This document shows, in pieces, positions 40,986 to 50,184 of a DNA stretch of 64,000 nt. The number at the start of each line of letters is the position of its first letter. Position 1 is the stretch's first letter. The stretch lies in NCBI GenBank assembly GCA_025751475.1, contig JAOWLD010000003.1, positions 492,465 to 556,464 on the forward strand. Reading direction: 5' to 3'. The DNA is from Rhodobacteraceae bacterium XHP0102. Lineage in GTDB: Bacteria; Pseudomonadota; Alphaproteobacteria; Rhodobacterales; Rhodobacteraceae. The position numbers and the translations under genes are program-made. The notes beneath the pieces were generated by a model that was not told the origin of the DNA, searched no databases, and worked only from the letters and a program-made list of their open reading frames with translations.

Positions 40986-42149
40986 ATGAACACGCATACA
41001 AGTTTTGAGAATTTGGAAGTTGGCTATGATATTCCTGCGCTCCCGGGAATGGACGAAGCCGATATCCAGACCCCGTGCTTGATCCTTGATCTCGATGCGC
41101 TGGAGCGCAACATCAAGAAAATGGGCGATTACGCCGCCGCCCATGGAATGCGCCACCGCGTGCATGGCAAGATGCATAAATCGGTCGATGTGGCCAAGTT
41201 GCAAGAAAGCCTTGGCGGGGCGTGCGGTGTTTGTTGCCAAAAGGTGAGCGAGGCCGAGGTCTTTGCCCGTGGCGGTATTCGGGATGTCTTGGTCAGCAAT
41301 CAGGTGCGCGATCCGCAAAAGATTGATCGGTTGGCCCGTATCCCGCTTTTGGGCGCGCGCGCGATTTGCTGTGTCGATGATCTGAGCAACATCGCCGATC
41401 TTTCTGCGGCCGCCACCCGTCATGGCACGGTGATCGAATGTCTGGTTGAGATTGACTGCGGGGCAGGGCGCTGTGGCGTCACCACCACCCCCGAGGTTGT
41501 CGCCTTAGCCCGCGCCATTGACGCGGCCGAGGGGCTGAAATTTGCGGGCATTCAGGCCTATCAGGGCGCGATGCAACATCTGGATCATTATGAGGACCGC
41601 AAAGCGAAAATCGCGGTTGCCGTGGCCATGGTCAAAGATGCGGTCGATACATTGGCCGCAGAAGGGATCAGTTGCGATATCGTGGGCGGGGGCGGAACAG
41701 GCAGCTATTATTTCGAAAGCACATCAGGCGTCTATAACGAGCTTCAATGCGGTTCCTACGCCTTTATGGATGCAGATTATGGCCGCATTCTAGATGAAAA
41801 CGGCAACCGCATTGATCGCGGCGAATGGGAAAATGCGCTGTTCATCCTGACCTCGGTGATGAGCCATGCCAAGGCCGATAAGGCAATTGTCGATGCGGGC
41901 CTCAAGGCGCAATCGGTCGATAGTGGCCTGCCCGTGATCTATGGGCGCGATGATGTTGAATATGTCAAATGCAGCGATGAACACGGTGTTGTGGCCGACC
42001 CGAAAGGTGTTCTGGCCATCAACGAAAAGCTGCGTCTTGTGCCAGGTCACTGTGACCCGACCTGCAATGTGCATGATTGGTATGTCGGCGTGCGGGGCGG
42101 CAAGGTTGAGGTGGTTTGGCCCATCTCGGCCCGTGGCAAGGCCTATTGA
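40986..42149 (+). CDS. bhcC: Beta-hydroxyaspartate aldolase BhcC
   Basis: BhcC condenses glycine and glyoxylate into erythro-3-hydroxyaspartate, the carbon-carbon bond-forming step of the cycle. The 387-residue protein is a fold-type III (alanine-racemase-like) PLP enzyme related to D-threonine aldolase. It has TPCLILDLDALERNI near residue 28, the PLP lysine region RVHGKMHKSVDVA, and a C-terminal metal site in VPGHCDPTCNVHD. The spacing to bhcB is 4 bp. Confidence 0.92.
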   Translation: MNTHTSFENLEVGYDIPALPGMDEADIQTPCLILDLDALERNIKKMGDYAAAHGMRHRVHGKMHKSVDVAKLQESLGGACGVCCQKVSEAEVFARGGIRDVLVSNQVRDPQKIDRLARIPLLGARAICCVDDLSNIADLSAAATRHGTVIECLVEIDCGAGRCGVTTTPEVVALARAIDAAEGLKFAGIQAYQGAMQHLDHYEDRKAKIAVAVAMVKDAVDTLAAEGISCDIVGGGGTGSYYFESTSGVYNELQCGSYAFMDADYGRILDENGNRIDRGEWENALFILTSVMSHAKADKAIVDAGLKAQSVDSGLPVIYGRDDVEYVKCSDEHGVVADPKGVLAINEKLRLVPGHCDPTCNVHDWYVGVRGGKVEVVWPISARGKAY

Positions 42150-42161
42150 GGCGGCAGAGCG

Positions 42162-43121
42162 ATGTATATCATTCCAGAAAGCCTGATCGCTGACCTTGTC
42201 AGCGCCGAAGATGCGTTTGAGGCCATGCGCGGCTGTTTTGCGGCAATGGCCGATGGGGATGCCTATAATTTCCCTGTGATCCGCGAGGCCTTGGGCGAGG
42301 GGCGTCAATATGGGTTCAAATCGGGTTTTGATCGCGCAGGCGGTGTGATGGGTGTGAAATCGGGCGGGTATTTTCCTGGAAATGCCGCGCGCGGTTTGAT
42401 CAATCATCAATCTTGTGTGCTGTTGTTTGATCCTGAAACGGGCCGCCCCACTGCGATGGTGGGGGGGAACCTGTTGACGGCCTTGCGCACGGCGGCGGCC
42501 TCGGCCCTGTCGATTGACCAATTGGCGCGTCCCGATGCCCAAGTCTTGGGCATGGTCGGCGCGGGGCATCAATCGGTGTTTCAGTTGCGCGCGGCCTTGC
42601 GGGTGCGCGAATTCACCCGCGTCTTGGGATGGAACCGCAATCCAGACCGCCTGTCTCGCTTGGCGGAGGTCTGTGCTGAAGCGGGGGTTGAGTTCACCCC
42701 CGTTGATCTGGCGGGGATGCAGGAGGCCGATGTGATCATCACGATCACCTCATCCAATGCTCCAAGCCTGCTTGCGGATCATGTCAGCGCGGGATGCCAT
42801 ATTTCCGCTATGGGAACCGACACAATCGGCAAGCAAGAGATTGATCCTGCGCTCTTTGCGCGTGCGGCGGTCTTTACCGATGAGGTGGCACAATCCACCA
42901 CTATCGGCGAGGCACAACACGCCGTGGCGGAAGGTCTGATTGCGCGCGAAGATATCACGCCCTTGGGGGCTGTGGTCACAGGCGCGGCCAAGGGCCGTGC
43001 CTCGCCCGATCAGATCACGATTTTCGATGGCACGGGTGTCGGGCTTCAGGATCTCGCCGTGGCGCAAGTGGCGCTCACCCGCGCGAAGGCACGCGGGATT
43101 GGGTCCGACATTGTATTCTAG
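42162..43121 (+). CDS. bhcD: Iminosuccinate reductase BhcD
   Basis: BhcD reduces iminosuccinate to L-aspartate with NAD(P)H, closing the cycle by remaking the amino donor for BhcA. The 319-residue protein belongs to the ornithine cyclodeaminase/mu-crystallin family, with the nucleotide-binding VLGMVGAGHQSVFQ near residue 127 and MGTDTIGKQEID. On its own it would be called ornithine cyclodeaminase-like; its place as fourth gene in bhcABCD gives the assignment. An 18-bp tandem duplication covers its stop codon. Confidence 0.92.
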   Translation: MYIIPESLIADLVSAEDAFEAMRGCFAAMADGDAYNFPVIREALGEGRQYGFKSGFDRAGGVMGVKSGGYFPGNAARGLINHQSCVLLFDPETGRPTAMVGGNLLTALRTAAASALSIDQLARPDAQVLGMVGAGHQSVFQLRAALRVREFTRVLGWNRNPDRLSRLAEVCAEAGVEFTPVDLAGMQEADVIITITSSNAPSLLADHVSAGCHISAMGTDTIGKQEIDPALFARAAVFTDEVAQSTTIGEAQHAVAEGLIAREDITPLGAVVTGAAKGRASPDQITIFDGTGVGLQDLAVAQVALTRAKARGIGSDIVF

Positions 43122-43145
43122 ACCGAAATTGTGTTCTAGACGGGG
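43110..43145 (+). repeat. 18-bp tandem repeat over the bhcD stop codon
   Basis: ATTGTATTCTAGAC at 43110 recurs as ATTGTGTTCTAGAC at 43128 (13 of 14 identical), an 18-bp period. The first copy encodes the last residues and stop of BhcD. It looks like a slippage duplication. Confidence 0.7.
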
Positions 43146-43151
43146 AATTTT

Positions 43152-43225
43152 TGGAGCGGGTAGCGGGAATCGAACCCGCGCCAAGAGCTTGGGAAGCTCG
43201 TGTGATACCATTTCACCATACCCGC
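43152..43225 (-). tRNA. tRNA-Gly (anticodon CCC)
   Basis: The minus strand folds with acceptor GCGGGTA/TACCCGC. The anticodon loop TTCCCAA gives CCC, reading GGG codons. CCA is encoded. It lies between the convergent bhcD end and the RamA-like gene. Confidence 0.93.
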
Positions 43226-43238
43226 GAAATGTGACGTG

Positions 43239-43267
43239 TCGATACGCGAAGGCGGGGGTTTCGTCAA
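43239..43267 (-). promoter_or_regulatory. Promoter of tRNA-Gly
   Basis: On the minus strand, TTGACG, a 17-bp spacer and TATCGA end 14 bp before the tRNA start, the best -35/-10 match in the window for a tRNA. Confidence 0.6.
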
Positions 43268-43273
43268 CCGCGA

Positions 43274-45331
43274 TTAGCCCCGCCGCCTGCGCCGCCGCCC
43301 CTCGTCACTGCCCCCTCCGCCAGAGGCGCCGAAATTCACATCGGGCAGGCTGACCACCGTTGCCAAATTGGGCATGGCGGCGGTTTTATGGGGGATCGCG
43401 TTTGCGGCCACAAAATGCTCCTGAAACCTTGGCTCAATGGCGGTTTCAACCTTTTGGATGGCGCGCACGCCCCCCTCGATCCGTTTGCGCGCGGCGCGGT
43501 TGCACAGCGCGATGCGCGCGCCATGTCCTGCGGCGTTGCCCGCGCTTGTGACCTTCTCAAGCGGGGCATCGGGGATCATCCCCAAAATCATAGCGTGTTT
43601 TGGGCTGATATGCGCACCAAAGGCCCCGGCCAGAACCACGCGGTCGACCGCGTCCACACCCATTTGATCCATCAACAAACGCGCCCCTGCATAAAGCGCG
43701 GATTTGGCCAATTGAATGGCGCGAATGTCGCCTTGTGTCACGGTGATGCGCGGCCCGCCCGTGGCGGTGCCGTCAAAGATCAGATATTCATGGGTGCGCC
43801 CTGTGGGGATAGAACGGGGGGTTCCTGTCTGCTCGGCACTGCCAATCAGACCTGAGCCGTCCAATAGGCCCGCGGCGCGCATTTCCGCCACGGCCTCGAT
43901 GATGCCTGATCCACAAATGCCCGTAATACCCGTCTGCGCGGTGGCCTCGGCAAAACCAGCCTCGTCAGACCACAGATCGCAGCCAATAACGCGGAACCGT
44001 GGCTCCTTGGTGGCGGGATTGATTTCGATATGTTCAATCGCACCCGGGGCGGCCCGCTGCCCTGACGAAATTTGCGCCCCCTCAAACGCAGGCCCCGTGG
44101 GGGAGGAGCAGGCGAGAACCTTGGTCTTGTTCCCCAACAGGATTTCGGCATTGGTTCCGACATCCACGATCAGCACCAAATCCTCGGATTGGTCGGGGGC
44201 CTCGGATAGGGCCACGGCGGCGGCATCGGCCCCCACATGGCCCGCGATACAGGGCAGCAGGTAAATTTGTGCCTGTGGGTTCAGCGTGGACAGCCCCAAA
44301 TCAGGCGCGCAGAGGCGCAGGGCATCCGAGGTTGCAAGCGCAAAGGGGGCTTGACCCAATTCCACAGGATCAATCCCTAAAAGCAGATGATGCATCACGG
44401 GGTTGCACACAAACACGGTTTCCAAGATCAGCTTGGGGTCAACCCCCGCATCCTCAGCGATTTGCCCTGCCAAAGTGTTGATGGCCTCGCGCACGGCGCG
44501 GGTCATCTCGGTGGCACCGCCTTCTTGCATCATGGCATAGGAAACACGGCTCATCAGGTCTTCGCCAAATCGGATTTGCGGGTTCATGATCCCCGCACAG
44601 CCCATCACCGCCCCCGTGGTCAAATCGCACAGATGCGCCGCGATGGTGGTGGAGCCCAGATCAATCGCAAGGCCATAAATTCCGCCTTCATGAAGATTTG
44701 GCCAGATGTCCAAGATGTGCGCCACCCCGCCCTCATCGGGCTGAAACAGCGCGACCGAGACCTGCCATTTGCCTTTGCGCAAAACGGGTTGCAGCTTGGT
44801 CAAAACGGGCAGGGCGGCGCTGACCTGATGCACGTCCCATTGCGCGGCAAGCGCGTCTTTGAGCCGCTCGAAATCGCCCGAGGGTTCGTGCATATCAGGC
44901 TCGGCCACCTCTACCATGACGATGCGTGTGGCAGGATCCATGATGATGGGCTTGGTTGAGGCCTCTTTGCGCACGACCTGACGATGCACCTGACTGGTTT
45001 CAGGCACATCAATCACGACATCACCCAAAACCTTGGCCTGACAGCCCAAACGGCGGCCAGAAATCAGGCCTTTGACGCGGTCATAGCGGGCTTCAACCTC
45101 GTTCCATTCCGACAGGGCATCGTCACGCACAGTCACGCCATGTTTGGCAAATTCACCGAAACTGGGCGTGATTTGGCATTTTGAACATATGCCGCGCCCG
45201 CCACAGACACTATCGAGATCGACCCCAAGCGCGCGGGCCGCCTGAAGCACGGGCGTGCCTTTGGCAAAGCGACCGCGTTTGCCAGAGGGGGTGAAAATCA
45301 CCAATGGGTCCGTTGCGCCTGTTTGGGTCAT
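43274..45331 (-). CDS. RamA-like corrinoid activation protein (ASKHA, [2Fe-2S])
   Basis: The 685-residue protein has an N-terminal plant-type ferredoxin domain with cysteines 43, 49, 52 and 97, followed by a DUF4445/ASKHA ATPase region (YGLAIDLGSTTIAAHL near 220 and VDVGTNAEILLG). This is the build of reductive activators that restore Co(I) in corrinoid methyltransferases. It ends in a Gly/Arg-rich tail. In Phaeobacter a RamA-like protein supports a split methionine synthase; the neighbouring methyl-THF enzyme and MetF fit that. It is last in a four-gene minus-strand operon. Confidence 0.85.
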   Translation of the reverse strand: MTQTGATDPLVIFTPSGKRGRFAKGTPVLQAARALGVDLDSVCGGRGICSKCQITPSFGEFAKHGVTVRDDALSEWNEVEARYDRVKGLISGRRLGCQAKVLGDVVIDVPETSQVHRQVVRKEASTKPIIMDPATRIVMVEVAEPDMHEPSGDFERLKDALAAQWDVHQVSAALPVLTKLQPVLRKGKWQVSVALFQPDEGGVAHILDIWPNLHEGGIYGLAIDLGSTTIAAHLCDLTTGAVMGCAGIMNPQIRFGEDLMSRVSYAMMQEGGATEMTRAVREAINTLAGQIAEDAGVDPKLILETVFVCNPVMHHLLLGIDPVELGQAPFALATSDALRLCAPDLGLSTLNPQAQIYLLPCIAGHVGADAAAVALSEAPDQSEDLVLIVDVGTNAEILLGNKTKVLACSSPTGPAFEGAQISSGQRAAPGAIEHIEINPATKEPRFRVIGCDLWSDEAGFAEATAQTGITGICGSGIIEAVAEMRAAGLLDGSGLIGSAEQTGTPRSIPTGRTHEYLIFDGTATGGPRITVTQGDIRAIQLAKSALYAGARLLMDQMGVDAVDRVVLAGAFGAHISPKHAMILGMIPDAPLEKVTSAGNAAGHGARIALCNRAARKRIEGGVRAIQKVETAIEPRFQEHFVAANAIPHKTAAMPNLATVVSLPDVNFGASGGGGSDEGRRRRRRG

Positions 45332-45352
45332 GGGGTGTCCTTCTTGCCTGTC

Positions 45353-46429
45353 TTAGCCGCGGCGGCGACCGCCTGCGCGGCGATTGGCACGTCCCCCCAG
45401 CACGGCGGCATCTGGATCTTTGTTGAAATTGATCCAAGCGGCCCCGCCATCATCTTGGTTGAGCAGCAGATTGGCGGCGCGGATCGCCTCCATCTCTTTG
45501 CCCGCGCGCGGCTTGGTCGAGCCCATGCCGAACAATTTGACGAAGGTTTCATCGTCCAAATCGGCGGGCAGGATGATCCCTGCGGCTTCAATCGCGGCTT
45601 TCTTCTCGGCAATCGCTTTGGGGCCAACAGGCAGCGCCACGGGGTTCATGATCGCACTGGTCATGCCTGCGGCATAGGCCATGGGCAAAAACGCATTGTT
45701 CACACCGTGGCGGTTGGGCAAGCCAAAGCTGATATTGGATGCACCACAGGTGGTGTTGACCCCCAGTTCCTCGCGCAAGCGGCGCACGAGGGTAAAGACC
45801 TGATGACCCGCCGTGGCCATCGCGCCAATAGGCATGACCAGCGGATCAACCACGATATCATGCGCGGGAATGCCGTAATCCGCGGCGCGCTCCACGATTT
45901 TCTTGGCCACGGCAAAGCGCACATCAGGATCTTCGGAAATGCCAGTGTCATCATTCGAGATGGCCACAACGGGCACATTGTATTTCTTGACCAAGGGCAG
46001 CACCATTTCAAGGCGCTCTTCCTCACCAGTGACGGAGTTCAGAAGCGGGCGGCCTTTGGCGGCGGCCAGACCGTTTTCCAACGCGCCTGGAACCGAGCTG
46101 TCGATGCACAGCGGGCAATCGGTCACCTCTTGCACGCATTCGACCAAGGCCTTCATCAACATCGGTTCGACAAAGTTATTGTCGGCATAGCGCGCATCTT
46201 CGGCCATTTTATTGGAAAACACCGCGCCAGAGTTGATATCCAAAACGGTGGCCCCCGCCGCGACCTGCGCAATCGCATCGGCCTGCACGCGGGAGAAATC
46301 GCCGCGCTCTAATTCCTCATTCAAGATTTTGCGCCCCGTGGGGTTGATCCGTTCGCCAATCACGCAAAACGGCTCGTCAAAACCGATGACGGTGGTTTTG
46401 GTTTGGGATTCAATGATCGTGCGGGTCAT
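45353..46429 (-). CDS. Methyltetrahydrofolate:corrinoid methyltransferase
   Basis: The 358-residue protein is a pterin-binding TIM barrel like the folate domain of MetH, with CVIGERINPTGRKIL near residue 21, ATVLDINSGAVF, CIDSSVPGALENGL and CGASNISFGLP. It moves the methyl group of methyl-THF to a corrinoid protein. B12-binding and homocysteine domains are absent, so partners are encoded elsewhere; this agrees with a split methionine synthase. It carries an Arg-rich tail like its neighbour's. metF is 6 bp upstream. Confidence 0.85.
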   Translation of the reverse strand: MTRTIIESQTKTTVIGFDEPFCVIGERINPTGRKILNEELERGDFSRVQADAIAQVAAGATVLDINSGAVFSNKMAEDARYADNNFVEPMLMKALVECVQEVTDCPLCIDSSVPGALENGLAAAKGRPLLNSVTGEEERLEMVLPLVKKYNVPVVAISNDDTGISEDPDVRFAVAKKIVERAADYGIPAHDIVVDPLVMPIGAMATAGHQVFTLVRRLREELGVNTTCGASNISFGLPNRHGVNNAFLPMAYAAGMTSAIMNPVALPVGPKAIAEKKAAIEAAGIILPADLDDETFVKLFGMGSTKPRAGKEMEAIRAANLLLNQDDGGAAWINFNKDPDAAVLGGRANRRAGGRRRG

Positions 46430-46435
46430 TCTGGA

Positions 46436-47395
46436 TTACACTCCTTCAAGGGCAGGGCGCGTGGATGCGCCGCCATGGTCGATGGCCCATTGGGCATTTG
46501 TCTTGATCCCGCCAAGCGGGAAGAAATGGACGGATTCAATTCCGAAATCAGGATGTGCGGCCTTATGCGCGGCCAGTTCCGTGATGATCTCATCTGGCTC
46601 GAACGGCAACAGCAGTTTCGAGACATCCTTGGCGCGTTTTTGCAGCACGGACAGCGAGGGGCCAACCCCACAGGCAATCGCGAATTTGATGAGTGTCTGC
46701 AGCTTGGCGGGGCCTGCAATTCCGATATGGACAGGCAAATCAATCCCTGCGGCCTGTAAGGCATTCACCCATGCGATCACGGGCTTGGCTTCAAAGCAGA
46801 ATTGCGTGGCAAGGGCCATTTTCGCATCTGTGCGCGCGGCAAAGGCCTGTTTCCAGCGCAACGCCTCCATGACATTGGCATCACCGCCATCTGGATCAAT
46901 GTCGCGGTTGCCTTCAGGGTGGCCTGCAACGTGCAGGCGGGTGAACCCTGCCTGATCGAACAGCCCCGTTTCCAACAGCTGCATCGAGCTTTCAAAATCA
47001 CCATGCGCCTGTGGAATGCCGCCTGCCAAGATGAGGCCCGAGGTGACACCTGCCTCGCCCTGATAGCGCGCGATCCAATCGCCGAGCGTGGCCTTGTCTT
47101 TGATCGAGCGGGCGGGGAAATGCGGCATCACCTCGAACCCGTCCTGCGCCAGACGCGCGGCGGTGGCGACCATGTCGCCAATCTCGGTGCCGTCAATATG
47201 GGCGATGTAAACACGGGTGCCTTGCGGCAGCAGGGCGCGGAAATCCTCGACCTTTTCAGCGGTGCGCGGCATCACCTCAATCGAATAGCCTTTGAGAAAG
47301 GCCTCGATTTGAGGCGAATGAGGCGCGACAGCCGCGCTTGGTTTTTTAAAATTCAACAAGGCCATGATTTGATCCTTCACGCGCTCAAGGCTCAT
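46436..47395 (-). CDS. metF: Methylenetetrahydrofolate reductase family protein
   Basis: The 319-residue protein is of the MetF type that reduces methylene-THF to methyl-THF. Visible features are SIEVMPRTAEKVEDF near residue 35, VYIAHIDGTEIG, LILAGGIPQAHGDFES and the late IESVHFFPLGGI. It is a divergent form, shorter at the N-terminus than E. coli MetF in motif spacing. It supplies methyl-THF to the methyltransferase encoded 6 bp downstream. Its start overlaps the stop of the small protein before it. Confidence 0.85.
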   Translation of the reverse strand: MSLERVKDQIMALLNFKKPSAAVAPHSPQIEAFLKGYSIEVMPRTAEKVEDFRALLPQGTRVYIAHIDGTEIGDMVATAARLAQDGFEVMPHFPARSIKDKATLGDWIARYQGEAGVTSGLILAGGIPQAHGDFESSMQLLETGLFDQAGFTRLHVAGHPEGNRDIDPDGGDANVMEALRWKQAFAARTDAKMALATQFCFEAKPVIAWVNALQAAGIDLPVHIGIAGPAKLQTLIKFAIACGVGPSLSVLQKRAKDVSKLLLPFEPDEIITELAAHKAAHPDFGIESVHFFPLGGIKTNAQWAIDHGGASTRPALEGV

Positions 47396-47697
47396 CAGGC
47401 TGCCTCGACCCCATCACCCGCGATCAAACGCTTGAGGCGGTCGGTGTCATAGTCGGCATCCAGACGATCTGCATAGACGCGCGCAATATCGGACGGGTCG
47501 CCTTCGACCTCGGCCTCCACCACGCGGCGCCACTCGGCGAGATAGGCCTCGTCATCTTTTGCCCCGACTTTCATCGCGCAGCGGTCGATGGCCTGCTCGA
47601 AACGCTCGGGTAGGGGCATCTTGGCTGCGGCGCGGCCTTTGCCCACAATCACTTGGGCAGGGATGTCGCGCCAGTAAACGATGGTCACAGATGGCAT
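47395..47697 (-). CDS. Small 'virulence factor' family protein
   Basis: The 100-residue protein begins MPSVTIVYWRDIPAQVIVG and matches the Pfam family named Virulence_fact, which has no proven function. It contains a conserved helical stretch with ERFEQAIDRCAMKVG and a YLAEWRR motif. It leads the metF-methyltransferase-RamA operon, with an overlap into metF, so a role in B12 or C1 metabolism is more likely than virulence. Confidence 0.75.
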   Translation of the reverse strand: MPSVTIVYWRDIPAQVIVGKGRAAAKMPLPERFEQAIDRCAMKVGAKDDEAYLAEWRRVVEAEVEGDPSDIARVYADRLDADYDTDRLKRLIAGDGVEAA

Positions 47698-47957
47698 AGG
47701 GTGCGATTCCTTCTCTCGTATGCGGCACCATATGGGCGCGGCCTTCGTGCATTGGGACTAATTTCGACACTAAATTCGGCGCAACCGACCTTGTGACTGC
47801 CACATAGCCCGCGCTTGCGCGCATTGCGAGGGTCCGAAGCCCTCAAAATTTTCATGAAGATCATGTGCCAAAGCCATTGGTCCCGCCTTTGGGGCGCGCG
47901 AAAGGAGTTGTCGCACCGCAATGTGGGCGCTACCATGGCCAAGAAGGAGGGGCAGAA

Positions 47958-49160
47958 ATGGCCCGCAAACGCCGCAATTCAAATCGGAACAGCCAAGCGA
48001 TGACGGGCGAAAACGCCCCAATCGCAGATCGTCTTGCGCCCACGAAAACAGGGCACGGGCGGCGCAGTTTTTATGGCAAGCCCAAACCCGCCCCTGCACA
48101 GGCCGAAAGAGCAGATCCAGCCGACCTCTATGCAGCGCTGGATCTTGGCACGAATTCCTGCCGAATGCTGATTGCGCAACCCAAGGGCACGCATCTGCAC
48201 ATTGTCGACAGTTTCTCGAAATCGGTGCAATTGGGTCAGGGGCTTGAGGCCTCTGGGCGGCTGTCGCGTGCCTCCATGGCGCGGGCGATTGGGGCGTTGA
48301 AAATCTGTCAGCGCAAATTGGCGCAGCACCAAGTGCGCCATATGCGTATCGTGGCCACCGAGGCCTGTCGCCGCGCCACCAATGGGGGAGAGTTTCTCAA
48401 CCTTGTGAAGCGCGAAACGGGGCTTGAGATGGACATCATCAAGCCCGAAGAGGAAGCGCAACTGGCGGTGATCTCTTGTGCGCCGCTTGTTTCAGCCAAA
48501 ACCGAGCAGCTGTTGGTGGTGGATATTGGCGGCGGTTCGACCGAATTGGTGTGGATTGATCTCTCCCGCGTGGCCCCGTCCGAGCGCGCGCGCGCAATCA
48601 TGCGGCTGCATCAGGGATTTGGGCAGGAAGAAACGATTTTCCCCCGCGCCAAGGTGGTGGATTGGATTTCCGTGCCACTGGGCGTGGCGACCTTGAAAGA
48701 CCTGTATCATGATGTCCAGGATGATGGCGCGCGGTTCGCGCTTATGTCTTGGTATTTCGAGGAACAATTGGCCAAGTTTTCACCCTATGTGGATGCCGCG
48801 GATCAGGCGCGCGAAGGGTTTCAGATCATCGGCACATCCGGCACGGTGACAACCGTTGCGGCCAGCCATCTGGGCCTCAAGCGCTATGACCGCAACAAGG
48901 TAGACGGTTTGCGCATGACATCCGACCAGATTGACACGGTGATCCAAACCTATCTCGCCTTGGGGCCAGAGGGGCGGCGCAATGATCCGCGCATCGGGCG
49001 GGATCGGCACAGTTTGATTATGTCGGGATCTGCGATTTTGCAGGCGTTGTTGCGCGCATGGCCCACGGATCGGTTATCTGTGGCGGATCGCGGCCTGCGC
49101 GAGGGGCTGCTTTATGCGCAAATGTGCCGCGATGGGGTGATGGAGGACGGGCTGCTGTAA
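47958..49160 (+). CDS. Ppx/GppA phosphatase family protein
   Basis: The 400-residue protein has a basic, low-complexity N-terminus of about 55 residues followed by the ASKHA-fold exopolyphosphatase domain: ALDLGTNSCRMLI near residue 57, VDIGGGSTELVW, and IGTSGTVTTVA. Such enzymes degrade polyphosphate or pppGpp. It lacks the C-terminal HD domain of long E. coli Ppx. ATG at 47958 follows AAGGAGG by about 8 bp. It starts a unit divergent from the metF operon. Confidence 0.88.
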   Translation: MARKRRNSNRNSQAMTGENAPIADRLAPTKTGHGRRSFYGKPKPAPAQAERADPADLYAALDLGTNSCRMLIAQPKGTHLHIVDSFSKSVQLGQGLEASGRLSRASMARAIGALKICQRKLAQHQVRHMRIVATEACRRATNGGEFLNLVKRETGLEMDIIKPEEEAQLAVISCAPLVSAKTEQLLVVDIGGGSTELVWIDLSRVAPSERARAIMRLHQGFGQEETIFPRAKVVDWISVPLGVATLKDLYHDVQDDGARFALMSWYFEEQLAKFSPYVDAADQAREGFQIIGTSGTVTTVAASHLGLKRYDRNKVDGLRMTSDQIDTVIQTYLALGPEGRRNDPRIGRDRHSLIMSGSAILQALLRAWPTDRLSVADRGLREGLLYAQMCRDGVMEDGLL

Positions 49161-49179
49161 CAGCCCGCCCCGATACATT

Positions 49180-50172
49180 TTAGGCTGCGTCCAGCTCCAA
49201 TCGCACCAAAGTCTGATTTAACAGCATATAGGCAATCTCGCCAAAGGTCATGGGACCCGTAAACCCTGAGACCCGTTTGCCTTCCATCTCGCCATAGAGA
49301 TAGTTGAGAATGCAGTTGCAGCTGTAATCGGTGCCTGTGCTCTTGCCCTCCAGATGCGCCGCGAAGGCTTGGGCATAGTCTTTGGGCAAGGCCGCGGCGG
49401 GGCGATAGACCACCCCCTCCTGCACAGGGGCGTAGAAGCTGACTTCGCCCGCCTCTGCATCGACCGATTTGATCGAGACGTTGAGATGCGCCCCGCCATA
49501 ATTGGCGATCAAAGGCAGGCGCGTGTCGCGATTTTGTGTATCCAAATATGCCGCCAGATTGCGCTTTTCGCCATTAATCACAGCATCGCGCACCACGAAG
49601 CCAGATTGCTCGAAAATGATATTGGTGGCCGTGTCCCCTGCCTGTTCAAAGATATTCACAATATCAAGGCGCGGCGTCACCTCTTTGGCAAATTGAAGGT
49701 GCATCACAACCGCAGCATCCTCGTAGGATTGTCCCGTGGCACCATTGAAAACAGTGGCGCGATCCGCGCCGATCCGCTCAAGCGCCGTGCCTGCAACCCA
49801 ACCCATCAAGGGCTGGCCGAACAAGGCAGGGTTCTGCGGGGCCTCGATGGCAAACCGTTCATGCGTTTGGCTGAACGCGGGGATCAAGATCAGGCTTGCC
49901 CCACCATCGGCGTAATCCGTGGCGATTGTGTCCAGATCATCGGGGGCAATCACGCGAATATCTGCTCCAATGGCCGCGTCAAAGCTGGTGCAGAACAGCC
50001 GGTTTTCGATTTTCGCGCCGCCCTCATCCGTCACAAAATAGTGGCTGCTGCCACCGATCCAATTGCCTTTGGGCAATTGCGCCAGATAGGCAGGATGGCC
50101 CGCGATGCTGAGAATTTCCCCTGATTGAATGCGCGCGGAGGCATCCTCTAAGCTCAAAACTTCGTTTTTCAT
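49180..50172 (-). CDS. FIST-like conserved protein of unknown function
   Basis: The 330-residue protein has no signal peptide or membrane segment. Its ending, with YSCNCILNYLYGEMEG followed by GFTGPMTFGEIAYMLLNQ, resembles the C-terminal part of FIST sensory domains, which bind small ligands. The N-terminal half has the alternating strands of the same fold. I do not recognise a functional name. ATG at 50172 has AAGGA upstream. A small protein gene lies 12 bp upstream in the same direction. Confidence 0.65.
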   Translation of the reverse strand: MKNEVLSLEDASARIQSGEILSIAGHPAYLAQLPKGNWIGGSSHYFVTDEGGAKIENRLFCTSFDAAIGADIRVIAPDDLDTIATDYADGGASLILIPAFSQTHERFAIEAPQNPALFGQPLMGWVAGTALERIGADRATVFNGATGQSYEDAAVVMHLQFAKEVTPRLDIVNIFEQAGDTATNIIFEQSGFVVRDAVINGEKRNLAAYLDTQNRDTRLPLIANYGGAHLNVSIKSVDAEAGEVSFYAPVQEGVVYRPAAALPKDYAQAFAAHLEGKSTGTDYSCNCILNYLYGEMEGKRVSGFTGPMTFGEIAYMLLNQTLVRLELDAA

Positions 50173-50184
50173 TTCATTCAATCC

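Noticed and set aside
49147..49170. Hairpin over the ppx stop codon
   Set aside because: A 7-bp stem is present but no T run follows on either strand.
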